Of a stretch of 64,000 nucleotides of DNA, positions 8,508-17,882 are shown one piece after another. A program made the translations under genes and the position numbers. Location of the stretch: assembly GCA_019750135.1 (NCBI GenBank), contig JAIEOV010000029.1, forward strand, positions 41,389 to 105,388, written 5' to 3'. This stretch comes from Reyranella sp. (lineage in GTDB: Bacteria > Pseudomonadota > Alphaproteobacteria > Reyranellales > Reyranellaceae). The notes under the pieces are model-generated. The model did no database searches. It was not told the DNA's origin and saw only the letters and a program-made list of their open reading frames with translations. Each line of letters begins with the position of its first letter. Positions within the stretch are counted from its first letter, which is position 1.

Positions 8508-9746
8508 TCAGCGCGCGCCGGCGGCGCGCAGCTGCTTGTCGGGGAGGACGCCGAACTGGCGGCCGATGCCGGTCATGACCTCGACCATGTGGTCGAGCTG
8601 CTCCTTGGTGTGCACGGCGCAGAGCGAGCAGCGCAGCAGCGACACGCCGTTGGGCGTGGCCGGCGGCACGGCGACGTTCACATAGATGCCGGCATCGAGC
8701 ATGGCGCGCCAGAAGCCGATGGCGGTCATGCGGTCGGGCAGGTGCACGCCGACCACCGGGCCATGCTCCGGTCCCAGGGTGAAGCCCTGCGCCTTCAGCC
8801 CGTCATAGAGCGTGGCGACATTGTTCCAGAGCTGGGTGCGCAGCTCGGGCCTGGCCTTCACCACGCGCAGCGCCTGGCGCACCGAGGCCACGATCGAGGG
8901 CGGCAGCGAGGCGGTGAACATGTACGACCGCACGGTGACGCGCAGGATGTCGAAGTCCGGGTCGTCCGAGACGCAGTAGCCGCCGATCGCGCCCAGGGTC
9001 TTGGAGAAGGTGCCGACGATGAAATGGCAGTCGTCGATCACGCCGGTCGATTCGCAGAGGCCGCGACCATGCTCGCCGAGCGCGCCCAGCGAATGGGCTT
9101 CGTCGATCAGGACGTAGGCGCCGTATTTCTTGCAGACGTCGACGAACTCGCGCAGCGGGGCGCTGTCGCCCAGCATGGAGTAGATGCCTTCCAGCACGAC
9201 CACGCGGTTGCCCGGCTTGTCGCCCCCTTTGGCGTCCTTAAGCCGGCGCAGGCGGGCCTCCAGGCTCGACGGGTCGTTGTGCTTGAAGCGCACGACCTCG
9301 GCCTGGGTCATCTTGCAGGCGTCGTAGATCGAGGCGTGGCTGTCGGCGTCGATCAGCAGGAAGTCGTCCGGCCCGGCCAGGGTCGAGATCACGCCGAGAT
9401 TGGCCTGGTAGCCGGTCGTGAAGACCATGCAGTGCTTCTTGCCGTAGAACTCGGCGATCTCCTTCTCGAGCGCCACGTGCTCGGAGTAGCTGCCGTTGGC
9501 GATGCGCGAGCCGGTGGTGCCGGTGCCCTCGGCCTCGATCGCCTCGATCGCGGCGTCCATGCACGAGCGGTCGAAGGTCAGGCCGAAGTAGTTGTTGGTG
9601 CCGACCAGCAGGGTCTCGCGGCCGTTGATGATCGCCTTGGTGGGCGACAGCACCCGTTCCATGCGGATCTGGAACGGGTCGTAGCCGGTCGTGCGGACGT
9701 CGCGATACGCGTCGAGCAGGCCGGCGTGGCGGTCGAAAAGGCCCAT
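8508..9746 (-). CDS. spt: Serine palmitoyltransferase, bacterial sphingolipid type
   Basis: PLP-dependent alpha-oxoamine synthase of 412 residues, condensing serine with an acyl thioester to 3-ketosphinganine. Family residues are visible: NNYFGL, His137 in DSHAS (ring stacking), DEAHS with Asp215/His218, and the Schiff-base lysine in GTFSKTLG (Lys249). KBL and BioF share the fold, but the N-terminal extension and an operon with an acyl carrier protein, an acyl-AMP ligase and a ceramide-reductase-like dehydrogenase point to Spt, as in Caulobacter. GGGAGG precedes the ATG. Cytoplasmic, last gene of the operon. Confidence 0.82.
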   Translation of the reverse strand: MGLFDRHAGLLDAYRDVRTTGYDPFQIRMERVLSPTKAIINGRETLLVGTNNYFGLTFDRSCMDAAIEAIEAEGTGTTGSRIANGSYSEHVALEKEIAEFYGKKHCMVFTTGYQANLGVISTLAGPDDFLLIDADSHASIYDACKMTQAEVVRFKHNDPSSLEARLRRLKDAKGGDKPGNRVVVLEGIYSMLGDSAPLREFVDVCKKYGAYVLIDEAHSLGALGEHGRGLCESTGVIDDCHFIVGTFSKTLGAIGGYCVSDDPDFDILRVTVRSYMFTASLPPSIVASVRQALRVVKARPELRTQLWNNVATLYDGLKAQGFTLGPEHGPVVGVHLPDRMTAIGFWRAMLDAGIYVNVAVPPATPNGVSLLRCSLCAVHTKEQLDHMVEVMTGIGRQFGVLPDKQLRAAGAR

Positions 9747-9793
9747 TCTATCCAGGCCTCCCTGTAGTTGAGACTAAGCCCTGACGCCCAGGA

Positions 9794-10138
9794 TCAGGCG
9801 CGCAGGTCCCGGATCGTGTCGGCGAGCTGGTCGACCGTATGGATCTCGGCGATGACGCTCATCGGAATGGAGACGTCGAAGCGATCCTCCAGCTCCATGA
9901 CCATGTCCATGATCGCAAGAGAATCGATGGTCAGGTCCTTGGCGATCACGGTGTCGCCGGTGATCGGCTTCTCACCGGTCTGGTAGGGTTCGAGATGGAC
10001 GCAGATCTCCCGAATCACCTCGGCGCGCGAAACGCCGCGCGTCAGGGTAAGGGTATCGGCGATGCCGTCGTTTTCGACGGTCAATTCGTGGGCGGTGCGC
10101 AAAAGCGGCTCCAAAGGTCTCGGGGAAAGACAACGCAT
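9794..10138 (-). CDS. Acyl carrier protein of the ceramide operon
   Basis: Carrier protein with the phosphopantetheine site in LTIDSLAIMD (Ser73 if started at 10138) and the typical acidic helix after it (MVMELEDRFDVSIP). At 114 residues it is longer than housekeeping ACP (about 78), because of about 35 extra N-terminal residues; the start is uncertain and no good ribosome site is seen. Located between the ceramide-reductase-like gene and spt, it most likely carries the acyl group from the FadD-like ligase to Spt, replacing acyl-CoA. That role is inference from context. Confidence 0.8.
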   Translation of the reverse strand: MRCLSPRPLEPLLRTAHELTVENDGIADTLTLTRGVSRAEVIREICVHLEPYQTGEKPITGDTVIAKDLTIDSLAIMDMVMELEDRFDVSIPMSVIAEIHTVDQLADTIRDLRA

Positions 10139-10199
10139 GAGATGCCGGAAGGGCGATTCCTTGTGAAATGACAATTTGTTACGCCGTATTTCACAACCT

Positions 10200-11122
10200 C
10201 TAGAGCCACCCCCGGGCCCGGTACCACAAGATCGTCTCGGCGAAGCCGGTGGCCAGGTCGAACCGCGGATGCAGCCCGAGTGCGTTGGCGAGCCGCCGAT
10301 CGTGGGCCGTCCAGTCACCATGGAAGATTTCACTGACTTTGCCTGGGGTTAGCATCTGCACGGAACCGCCCAGCGACTGGCCGATCGCATTGCCCCGGGC
10401 CACTGCCGCCATGACGGCCCGCGGCACGGCGAGGGACACCGCCTTGCGGCCGAGCGCGCGACCGGCGGCGTCGGCCATGTCGCGATAGGAGTAGCCGCCT
10501 TCCTTGCCGTCATCGATTTCGTAAGTCGAAGGCGGCGGCGGCCGGTCGAGGGCGAGCGCCAGCGCCTCGACGAGGTCAGCGACATGGATCAGCGACAGCC
10601 GCGCGCGGGGCACCTTGGGTCGCGGGGCGAGACCGCGGGCGACGGCCTTGAAGTAGGCCAGGGTCTCGCGGTCGCCGGGCCCATAGACCGCCGGTGCACG
10701 CACCGTGAGCCAAGGTCCCGATCGGCCGGCCACCACCTCCTCCGCGGCGCGCTTGCTGGCGGCATAGGGCGAAAGCTGGGGCTCGCGCGCCGCCAGCGAC
10801 GACAGAAGAAGGAAGCGCGCGTCCGGGGCCAGCGCCGACAGCAGCGCCGTGCCGTCGCGGTTCACGGTAAAGAAGTCGGATGACCGCCGTGCCTTTATGA
10901 GGCCGGCGGCGTGGACGACGGCGTCGACGCCCTGGACCAGGCGCTTGAGGGCCGCTTCGTCCAGAAGGTCGCCCAGCACCATGTCGGCGGCGACGCCTTC
11001 GAGCGATGGCAGGGGCGACCAGCGGCGCACCAGCAGGCGGAGCTTGTAGCCGCGACGGGCCAGAGCGGCGACGAGATGGGGGCCGACGAAACCGGTGACA
11101 CCGGTAACTGCGACCAGCTTGG

Positions 11123-11126
<4 letters not shown>
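10200..11126 (-). CDS. cerR: Extended SDR dehydrogenase, probable ceramide reductase
   Basis: NAD(P)-binding extended short-chain dehydrogenase, 308 residues. The Rossmann motif GVTGFVG is at residues 9-15, and the catalytic YxxxK is Tyr121/Lys125 in SPYAASKRAA. The sequence alone says only epimerase/dehydratase family. Placement between an acyl-AMP ligase and ACP-Spt is what supports reduction of the 3-keto group of ketosphinganine or ketoceramide, as CerR does in Caulobacter. Its ATG overlaps the stop of the ligase gene by four bases. Confidence 0.7.
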
Positions 11127-12844
<1,718 letters not shown>

Positions 12845-12876
12845 AGGGAGGCGGGCGTTCCTAACTCATGTTCCCG

Positions 12877-12930
12877 CCTTCGCCAAGGCTACGGCGGGCT
12901 TGCCCGCCATAGCGCCGTAGGCGCGAAGGA
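12877..12930. repeat. Extended inverted repeat in the divergent cer/arg spacer
   Basis: The core 12888-12913 is GCTA c GGCGGGC tt GCCCGCC a TAGC, a near-perfect palindrome. Flanks CCTTCGCC and GGCGCGAAGG extend it. It lies in the 5' leader side of the leftward ceramide operon and just upstream of the argD promoter. It could be an operator or a leader hairpin; no T-run follows, so a terminator is unlikely. Confidence 0.5.
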
Positions 12931-12937
12931 GGGCAAG

Positions 12938-12966
12938 TTGACACACCCCCACCCGGATAAGATAGT
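12938..12966 (+). promoter_or_regulatory. Sigma70-type promoter for argD
   Basis: TTGACA at 12938-12943, a 17-base spacer, then GATAGT at 12961-12966 (four of six consensus bases). Oriented toward argD about 80 bases downstream. Confidence 0.55.
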
Positions 12967-13013
12967 GCCCGGCCCCGCTCAACCCCGGTAAATCCGTCCC
13001 GGAGCCGAGGTCG

Positions 13014-13032
13014 AAGAGCGGGCTCTTTTTTT
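13014..13032 (+). terminator. Small terminator-like hairpin in the argD leader
   Basis: AAGAG cggg CTCTT followed by a run of T, directly upstream of the argD start. It lies downstream of the promoter, so it could act as a weak attenuator; the stem is only five pairs and may be incidental. Confidence 0.3.
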
Positions 13033-13045
13033 CATGGAGAAGCTC

Positions 13046-14254
13046 GTGATTACGGCTGTGATGCCGACGTACGGTCGCAAGGACGTCGTGTTCGAACGCG
13101 GAGAAGGCAACTACCTCTACGCGACGGACGGCCGACGTTACTTGGACTTTACCTCGGGCATCGCCGTGAACGCGCTCGGCCACTGCCACCCTGCCCTGGT
13201 CAAGGCTCTGACCGAGCAGGGCCAGAAGCTGTGGCACACCTCCAACCTGTTCCGCATCGGCAACGGCGAGAAGCTGGCCAAGCGGCTCACCGAGGTGTCG
13301 TTCGCCGACACGATGTTCTTCTGCAACTCGGGTGCGGAAGCCATCGAGGGCGGCATCAAGCTGATACGCAAGTACCAGTTCATGAACGGCAAGCCCGGGC
13401 GCTACAAGATCATCTGCTTCCAGGCGGCGTTCCACGGCCGCCTGCTGAACGCGCTCGCCGCCACCGGCAACGAGAAGTACCTCGAGGGCTTCGGCCCGCC
13501 GGCGCCCGGCTACAAGCATGCGCCGCTGAACAACACCAACGTCGTGCGCGACATGATCGACGACGAGACCGCCGGCATCCTGGTCGAGCCGATCCAGGGC
13601 GAGGGCGGCATCCGCGCCACGACCACGCAGTTCCTGAAGGACCTGCGCGCCATCTGCGACGAGTTCGGCCTGCTCCTGTTCTACGACGAGATCCACACGG
13701 GTTTCGGCCGCACGGGCAAGATGTGGGGCTACGACTGGTCGGGCGTGAAGCCCGACGTCGCGGCGATCGCCAAGGGCATGGGCGGCGGCTTCCCGATCGG
13801 CGCCTTCATGGCGACTGAGAAGGCGGCGGTCGGCATGGTGCCGGGCACGCACGGCTCGACCTATGGCGGCAATCCGCTGGCGACCGGCGTGGCCAACGCC
13901 GTGCTCGACGAGCTGCTCAAGCCCGGGTTCATCGACGCCGTGCGTGAGAAGGGCGAGTACCTGAAGGGCCAGCTCGAAGCGCTGACGAAGAAGCATCCCA
14001 CGGTCTTCGTCGAGCAGCGCGGCATGGGCTTCCTGCAGGGCATCCAGTGCGCGCCGGCGGTGCCGGCGGGCGACATGGTGAACCGCCTGCAGTCGCTCGG
14101 GCTTCTGGTCCCGCCGGCCGGCGAGAACGTGATTCGCGTCTTCCCGGCGCTGATCGCCGACAAGGCGGCGATCGACGAAGGCGTCGACATCCTGAGCAAG
14201 GCGGCACAGTCGTTCGAGGCGGCGGCCCAAGGTGCAAACAAGGCGGCTGAGTAA
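13046..14254 (+). CDS. argD: Acetylornithine aminotransferase
   Basis: Class III PLP aminotransferase, 402 residues, making N-acetylornithine in arginine synthesis. Visible features: NSGAEAIEGGIKLIRKY, the FHGR motif, VEPIQGEGG, YDEIHTGFGRTG, and the PLP lysine in AAIAKGMGGGFPIGA. I use GTG at 13046, which gives MITAVMPTY like other alphaproteobacterial ArgD and has GGAGA (13036-13040) five bases upstream. The ATG at 13034 has only the T-run before it. Followed after six bases by argF, so the pairing with ornithine metabolism is secure. Confidence 0.88.
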   Translation: MITAVMPTYGRKDVVFERGEGNYLYATDGRRYLDFTSGIAVNALGHCHPALVKALTEQGQKLWHTSNLFRIGNGEKLAKRLTEVSFADTMFFCNSGAEAIEGGIKLIRKYQFMNGKPGRYKIICFQAAFHGRLLNALAATGNEKYLEGFGPPAPGYKHAPLNNTNVVRDMIDDETAGILVEPIQGEGGIRATTTQFLKDLRAICDEFGLLLFYDEIHTGFGRTGKMWGYDWSGVKPDVAAIAKGMGGGFPIGAFMATEKAAVGMVPGTHGSTYGGNPLATGVANAVLDELLKPGFIDAVREKGEYLKGQLEALTKKHPTVFVEQRGMGFLQGIQCAPAVPAGDMVNRLQSLGLLVPPAGENVIRVFPALIADKAAIDEGVDILSKAAQSFEAAAQGANKAAE

Positions 14255-14260
14255 GCCACC

Positions 14261-15187
14261 ATGGCAGCACCGAAACATTTCCTCGACCTCGATCAGGTCG
14301 ATCCGAAAACGCTTCGCCAGATCCTCGATCACGGCAAGGCGATGAAGAAGGCGCGGCTCAACGGCGGCCACGACAAGCCGTTGAGCGGCAGGACGCTCGC
14401 CATGATCTTCGAGAAGCCGTCGACACGCACCCGCGTGTCGTTCGAGGTCGGCATGCGCGAGCTCGGCGGCCAGACGATCATGCTGGGCCGCACCGACACC
14501 CAGCTCGGCCGCGGCGAGACCATCGCCGACACCGCGCGCGTGCTCTCCCGTTACGTCGACATCATCATGATGCGCACGACGGTCGAGGAGAAACTCCTCG
14601 AGATGGCGAAGTACGCGACCGTGCCGGTGATCAACGGGCTGACCGACAAGACGCATCCCTGCCAGCTGATGGCCGACGTGATGACCTTCGAGGAGCATCG
14701 CGGCAACATCCAGGGCAAGGCGATCGCCTGGTCGGGCGACGGCAACAACATGGCGACCAGCTGGATCCATGCCGCGGTCCAGTTCGACTTCGAGCTGCGC
14801 GTCGCCTGCCCGCCCGAGCTCAAGCCGCCGGCCGACGTGCTGGCGTGGGCCGAGAAGTCGAAGGGCCAGATCACCATCGGCCACGACCCCGAGTCGATCG
14901 TGCGCGGCGCGGACTGCGTCGTCACCGACACCTGGGTGTCGATGGGCGACGAGGATCCCGACAGCCCGGGCGCCGCGCGACGACACAACCTGCTGCGCGG
15001 CTACCAGGTCGACCAGCGGCTGATGTCGCAGGCCAAGAAGGACGCCATCTTCATGCACTGCCTGCCGGCGCATCGCGGCGAGGAGGTCACGGTCGACGTG
15101 ATCGACGGGCCGCAGTCGGTGGTGTTCGACGAGGCGGAGAACCGCCTGCACGCGCAGAAGTCCATCCTCGCCTGGTGTCTTTCCTGA
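14261..15187 (+). CDS. argF: Ornithine carbamoyltransferase
   Basis: 308 residues, transfers the carbamoyl group to ornithine to give citrulline. The carbamoyl-phosphate site STRTR is at residues 54-58, with HPCQLMAD in the middle. The ornithine-binding SMGDE loop and HCLPAHRGEEV near the C-terminus separate it from aspartate transcarbamoylase. The stop TGA overlaps the ATG of hslO by one base. Cytoplasmic, normally a trimer. Confidence 0.93.
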   Translation: MAAPKHFLDLDQVDPKTLRQILDHGKAMKKARLNGGHDKPLSGRTLAMIFEKPSTRTRVSFEVGMRELGGQTIMLGRTDTQLGRGETIADTARVLSRYVDIIMMRTTVEEKLLEMAKYATVPVINGLTDKTHPCQLMADVMTFEEHRGNIQGKAIAWSGDGNNMATSWIHAAVQFDFELRVACPPELKPPADVLAWAEKSKGQITIGHDPESIVRGADCVVTDTWVSMGDEDPDSPGAARRHNLLRGYQVDQRLMSQAKKDAIFMHCLPAHRGEEVTVDVIDGPQSVVFDEAENRLHAQKSILAWCLS

Positions 15188-16167
15188 TGGCCTCGTCGGA
15201 AGACCCCCACGCTTCCGACGACGATCAGGCCCTGCCCTTCCAGCTCGATGCGCTGGGCGTGCGCGGCCGGCTGGTCCGGCTCGGACCGTCATTGGACGCA
15301 GTGATCGAGCGCCACGGCTACCCGCTGGCCGTGGCGCGGCCGCTTGCCGAGGCGATGGTACTGTGCGCGGCGCTGGCGACGTCGTTGAAATACGACGGCA
15401 TCTTCACGCTGCAGATTTCGGGCGACGGGCCGATTCGACTCCTCGTCACCGACCTCACGACCGACGGTGCCTTGCGCGGCTATGCGCAGTTCGATTCCTG
15501 GAAGCTCGCCGTGGCGTTGGGCGCCGGCCAGGACAAGACGCTGCTGGGGGGTGACGCGCCCGAGGGCTACGTCCCGAAACTGTTCGGCCGTGGCCGTCTC
15601 GCCTTCACCGTCGACCAGGGGCAGCACACCCAGCGCTACCAGGGCGTCGTGCCGCTCGAGGGCGCGACCTTGGCCGACTGCGCGCACACCTATTTCCGCC
15701 AGTCCGAGCAGTTGCCGACCGGCATCAAGATCGAGGCGCGGCGTACCAGCGACGGCGGCACGCATCATTGGCGCGCCGCGGCGCTGATGGTGCAGCAGAT
15801 GCCCGAGTTCGACGCCGGCCGCATCGATGTCGACCGCGAGCAGCGCGAGGACGACTGGCGCAAGGCCGTGATCCTGATGGCCTCGGCGACCGAGAAGGAA
15901 ATGCTCGATCCCGGCCTGCCGGGCACGACGCTGCTGCACCGGCTGTTTTACGAGGACGGCGCTCGGGCTTTCCCGCGCCGCCCCTTCGTCGCGCGCTGCC
16001 GCTGCAGCCGCGAGCGCATCGACCGCGTGCTGCGCTCGATCAAGCGCGAGGAACTTGACGACCTGCGCGACTCGACCGGACGCGTCGCCGTGAAGTGCGA
16101 GTTCTGCTCGACCGAATACGCTTACGACGACCGCGACCTCGACCGGATCTACGCATCTGCGGCGTGA
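15187..16167 (+). CDS. hslO: Redox-regulated chaperone Hsp33
   Basis: 326-residue holdase chaperone activated by oxidation. The C-terminal zinc switch is complete: Cys271/Cys273 (CRC) and Cys304/Cys307 (CEFC), spaced CXC-X30-CXXC as expected. The N-terminal domain contains the typical ISGDGPIRLL stretch. The ATG at 15187 overlaps the argF stop, and the argF-hslO neighbourhood is common in alphaproteobacteria. An imperfect inverted repeat follows the gene. Confidence 0.92.
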   Translation: MASSEDPHASDDDQALPFQLDALGVRGRLVRLGPSLDAVIERHGYPLAVARPLAEAMVLCAALATSLKYDGIFTLQISGDGPIRLLVTDLTTDGALRGYAQFDSWKLAVALGAGQDKTLLGGDAPEGYVPKLFGRGRLAFTVDQGQHTQRYQGVVPLEGATLADCAHTYFRQSEQLPTGIKIEARRTSDGGTHHWRAAALMVQQMPEFDAGRIDVDREQREDDWRKAVILMASATEKEMLDPGLPGTTLLHRLFYEDGARAFPRRPFVARCRCSRERIDRVLRSIKREELDDLRDSTGRVAVKCEFCSTEYAYDDRDLDRIYASAA

Positions 16168-16181
16168 CACGCTCGTCGACC

Positions 16182-16219
16182 AGGGGTTAGCGCAGTTCCC
16201 GCAGTTTCCGCTACCCCCT
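16182..16219 (+). terminator. Imperfect hairpin after hslO
   Basis: Arms AGGGGTTAGCG and CGCTACCCCCT (one mismatch) flank a 16-base loop 15 bases after the hslO stop. No T-tract follows, so it may only stall or protect the 3' end. Confidence 0.4.
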
Positions 16220-16343
16220 CCGCTCAAGGAACCTCGCCCCGCGACGGGATGGGCAGATGCCGCGCTCGCTCGCTGGCGGCCTCGAGCTCGGCGACCGGAT
16301 CGTAGGGATCGATGCTCGATGCCGGAGGGCGGTCGCTCCATGT

Positions 16344-16688
16344 CTAGCAACGGCGGTTGCGCAGCCAGAAGATGCAGGCCTGGACGTTGGGCGGATAGTG
16401 AATTGTGCTGGTGACGGGCTTCAGCGCGCCGTCGACGATGACCGAATGCTCGACCTTGCGATCATGGCCGACGGCCCGGTCACAAAGGCCGCGCGCTCCC
16501 TGTGAGTCGGCGACAACGCGGCCTCGCCTCACGGCGTCGCCGAACTCGCCGCGCTCGGCGATCCACCGATCGATGGTGCTGGGATGCACGCCGAAGAATT
16601 CGGCGAGATCTTCGTTGGTGGCGCCGAGCAGGCAGTAGTTGTGCGCCTGCGCGGACATCTCGGGTCCGAAGCGGTTGGGACGGCCCAT
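16344..16688 (-). CDS. Orphan terminase-small-subunit-like HTH protein
   Basis: 114 residues if started at MGRPNRFGPE (an upstream in-frame ATG at 16715 is possible). The pattern LLGATNEDLAEFFGVHPSTIDRWI is a helix-turn-helix. It is followed by ADSQGARGLCDRAVGH and a C-terminal PPNVQACIFWLRNR. This order matches small terminase/HTH proteins of phages, whose C-termini commonly read PPDTxAxxFWLKNR. No large terminase, portal or capsid gene is nearby, so this is a stray or prophage relic. It is convergent with hslO. Confidence 0.6.
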   Translation of the reverse strand: MGRPNRFGPEMSAQAHNYCLLGATNEDLAEFFGVHPSTIDRWIAERGEFGDAVRRGRVVADSQGARGLCDRAVGHDRKVEHSVIVDGALKPVTSTIHYPPNVQACIFWLRNRRC

Positions 16689-16851
16689 TGCGGTCATGGG
16701 CTTAATACAACTCAAGTAAATGAACGCATCAAGAACTTCGCCCGTACGCCGGGCGTGGTGGGCGAGTCAGAATATTGCGACTTTTGAGTCTCCAGAAGGG
16801 GTGCCGATAGCCGGTCATACGCGCAGACACCCTCCATTTTGATGACTTCAG

Positions 16852-16860
16852 TGCTATAAT
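16852..16860 (+). promoter_or_regulatory. Extended -10 element (TGC-TATAAT)
   Basis: A perfect extended -10 hexamer without a recognisable -35. No good gene follows directly, so it may be a relic promoter. Confidence 0.35.
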
Positions 16861-17212
16861 TCCATACAGACGGTCCGGCCTGACCCACCCCTGATGGCTC
16901 GGTGTCGAATGAACGTCCGACACCGTTCCTCGCTGCCCGAGCGTCAAGGCTTGCCTTGCCGCGGTCATGTCCGGATAGCCGCGGAGCTTCACGCCAGAAC
17001 TCAAGGAGCGTGGAGGGCCGCGGCGATGGCGTCCATGCGTGTCGTATGGTGCACGTCCGTCAGCCGGTTCATCTCCTGCGGCGTGCCAAGATCTTGCGGC
17101 TGTTGATGAAGCCCCAGGCGAAGCCGCCCGCGCGCTTGGCCACACGGCTCCGGCTTGACCGTTACTCCGATGTCTAGTCGGCCTTCTTTCGTCAGGCTTC
17201 TGCGGTCGTTGC

Positions 17213-17285
17213 CGCTTCCAGTTCCACGGCTGGAACTCTGCGATGCGCTTGGCCGGATGATCCTGCAGACGTGCGACGCCCTTGC
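17213..17285 (-). pseudogene. IS66-type transposase C-terminal remnant
   Basis: On the minus strand one frame reads RKGVARLQDHPAKRIAEF followed by QPWNWK, which resembles the end of IS66 TnpC proteins (a line such as RIxDHPINRIxELLPWNW). No start and no flanking transposase domains are present, and the frame runs on into unrelated sequence. Identification rests on a short pattern only. Confidence 0.4.
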
Positions 17286-17390
17286 GTCCGCCGGCAGCTC
17301 ACGTCTCACTCCGCCTCGAATATGCCGCGATTTCGACGCCAAATCTACTCGCGAGCAACAGTTGCGAAATCCTTCTGATGGGGAATGTCG

Positions 17391-17756
17391 ATGCTGAAAC
17401 GACTAGCTGAAGCCACGGCGGCCAGCCTGCTCCTTGCCGCGCCGGCGATGGCCGAGCCGGCTATCTTCACCTGGACAGGATATGGCCTGAACGTCCCCGG
17501 TAGCGGCAAGTGTCCCACCTACAAGATGACCATCGACGTCACGGTTGTGGGCACGGATGTCCAGGGCCACTTCCAGCAGGAAGGCCGTCCGGAGCGGAAC
17601 TTCAAGGCGACGCTGGGTGCGGATATGAAGTTCAAGACGACGGCCATCGTCGGCGGTGGCAACAAGATGGACGTCGTCGGCTCCCTGAAGGAGGGTGCTT
17701 CGACCATCATGCTCGACGGTTATTGCCTCTTCGAAGGCCCGCTTACAAAGAAGTAG
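17391..17756 (+). CDS. Small secreted hypothetical protein
   Basis: About 121 residues with a clear signal peptide (LKRLAEATAASLLLAAPAMA, cleavage before EPAIF). The mature part (FTWTGYGLNVPGSGKCPTYK onward) looks beta-rich, with two cysteines, one near the start and one near the end (DGYCLFEG), likely a disulfide. The ATG at 17391 is preferred to 17385 because GGGGA lies seven bases upstream of it. I do not recognise the family. It precedes an orphan transport binding protein. Confidence 0.6.
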   Translation: MLKRLAEATAASLLLAAPAMAEPAIFTWTGYGLNVPGSGKCPTYKMTIDVTVVGTDVQGHFQQEGRPERNFKATLGADMKFKTTAIVGGGNKMDVVGSLKEGASTIMLDGYCLFEGPLTKK

Positions 17757-17882
17757 TCGGCCCATCGTAATGGGTATGTGACCAGTGACACTGCGCTCCA
17801 CCAGAATGGATGGCACATCCGCCGCCGGGTCGGAACGGCCGGCTCGAAACGGAAAGTGCCGTCGACACAAACAGTGAGGCTC

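Larger units (their letters stand above)
16716..17390. other. 675-base stretch without a convincing intact gene
   Basis: Several short frames are open on both strands but none has a good start site or recognisable protein. It contains an extended -10 element at 16852-16860 (TGC TATAAT) and, on the minus strand, an IS66-like C-terminal remnant around 17213-17285. It looks like decayed mobile DNA. Confidence 0.5.

Noticed and set aside
12866..15292. A very long open frame on the minus strand opposite argD and argF
   Set aside because: It is antisense to well-supported genes, has no recognisable domains, and its composition is that expected from GC-rich third positions.
16902..17177. A plus-strand ORF downstream of the extended -10 element
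   Set aside because: No ribosome site, no recognisable protein features, and overlaps the region read as decayed mobile DNA.
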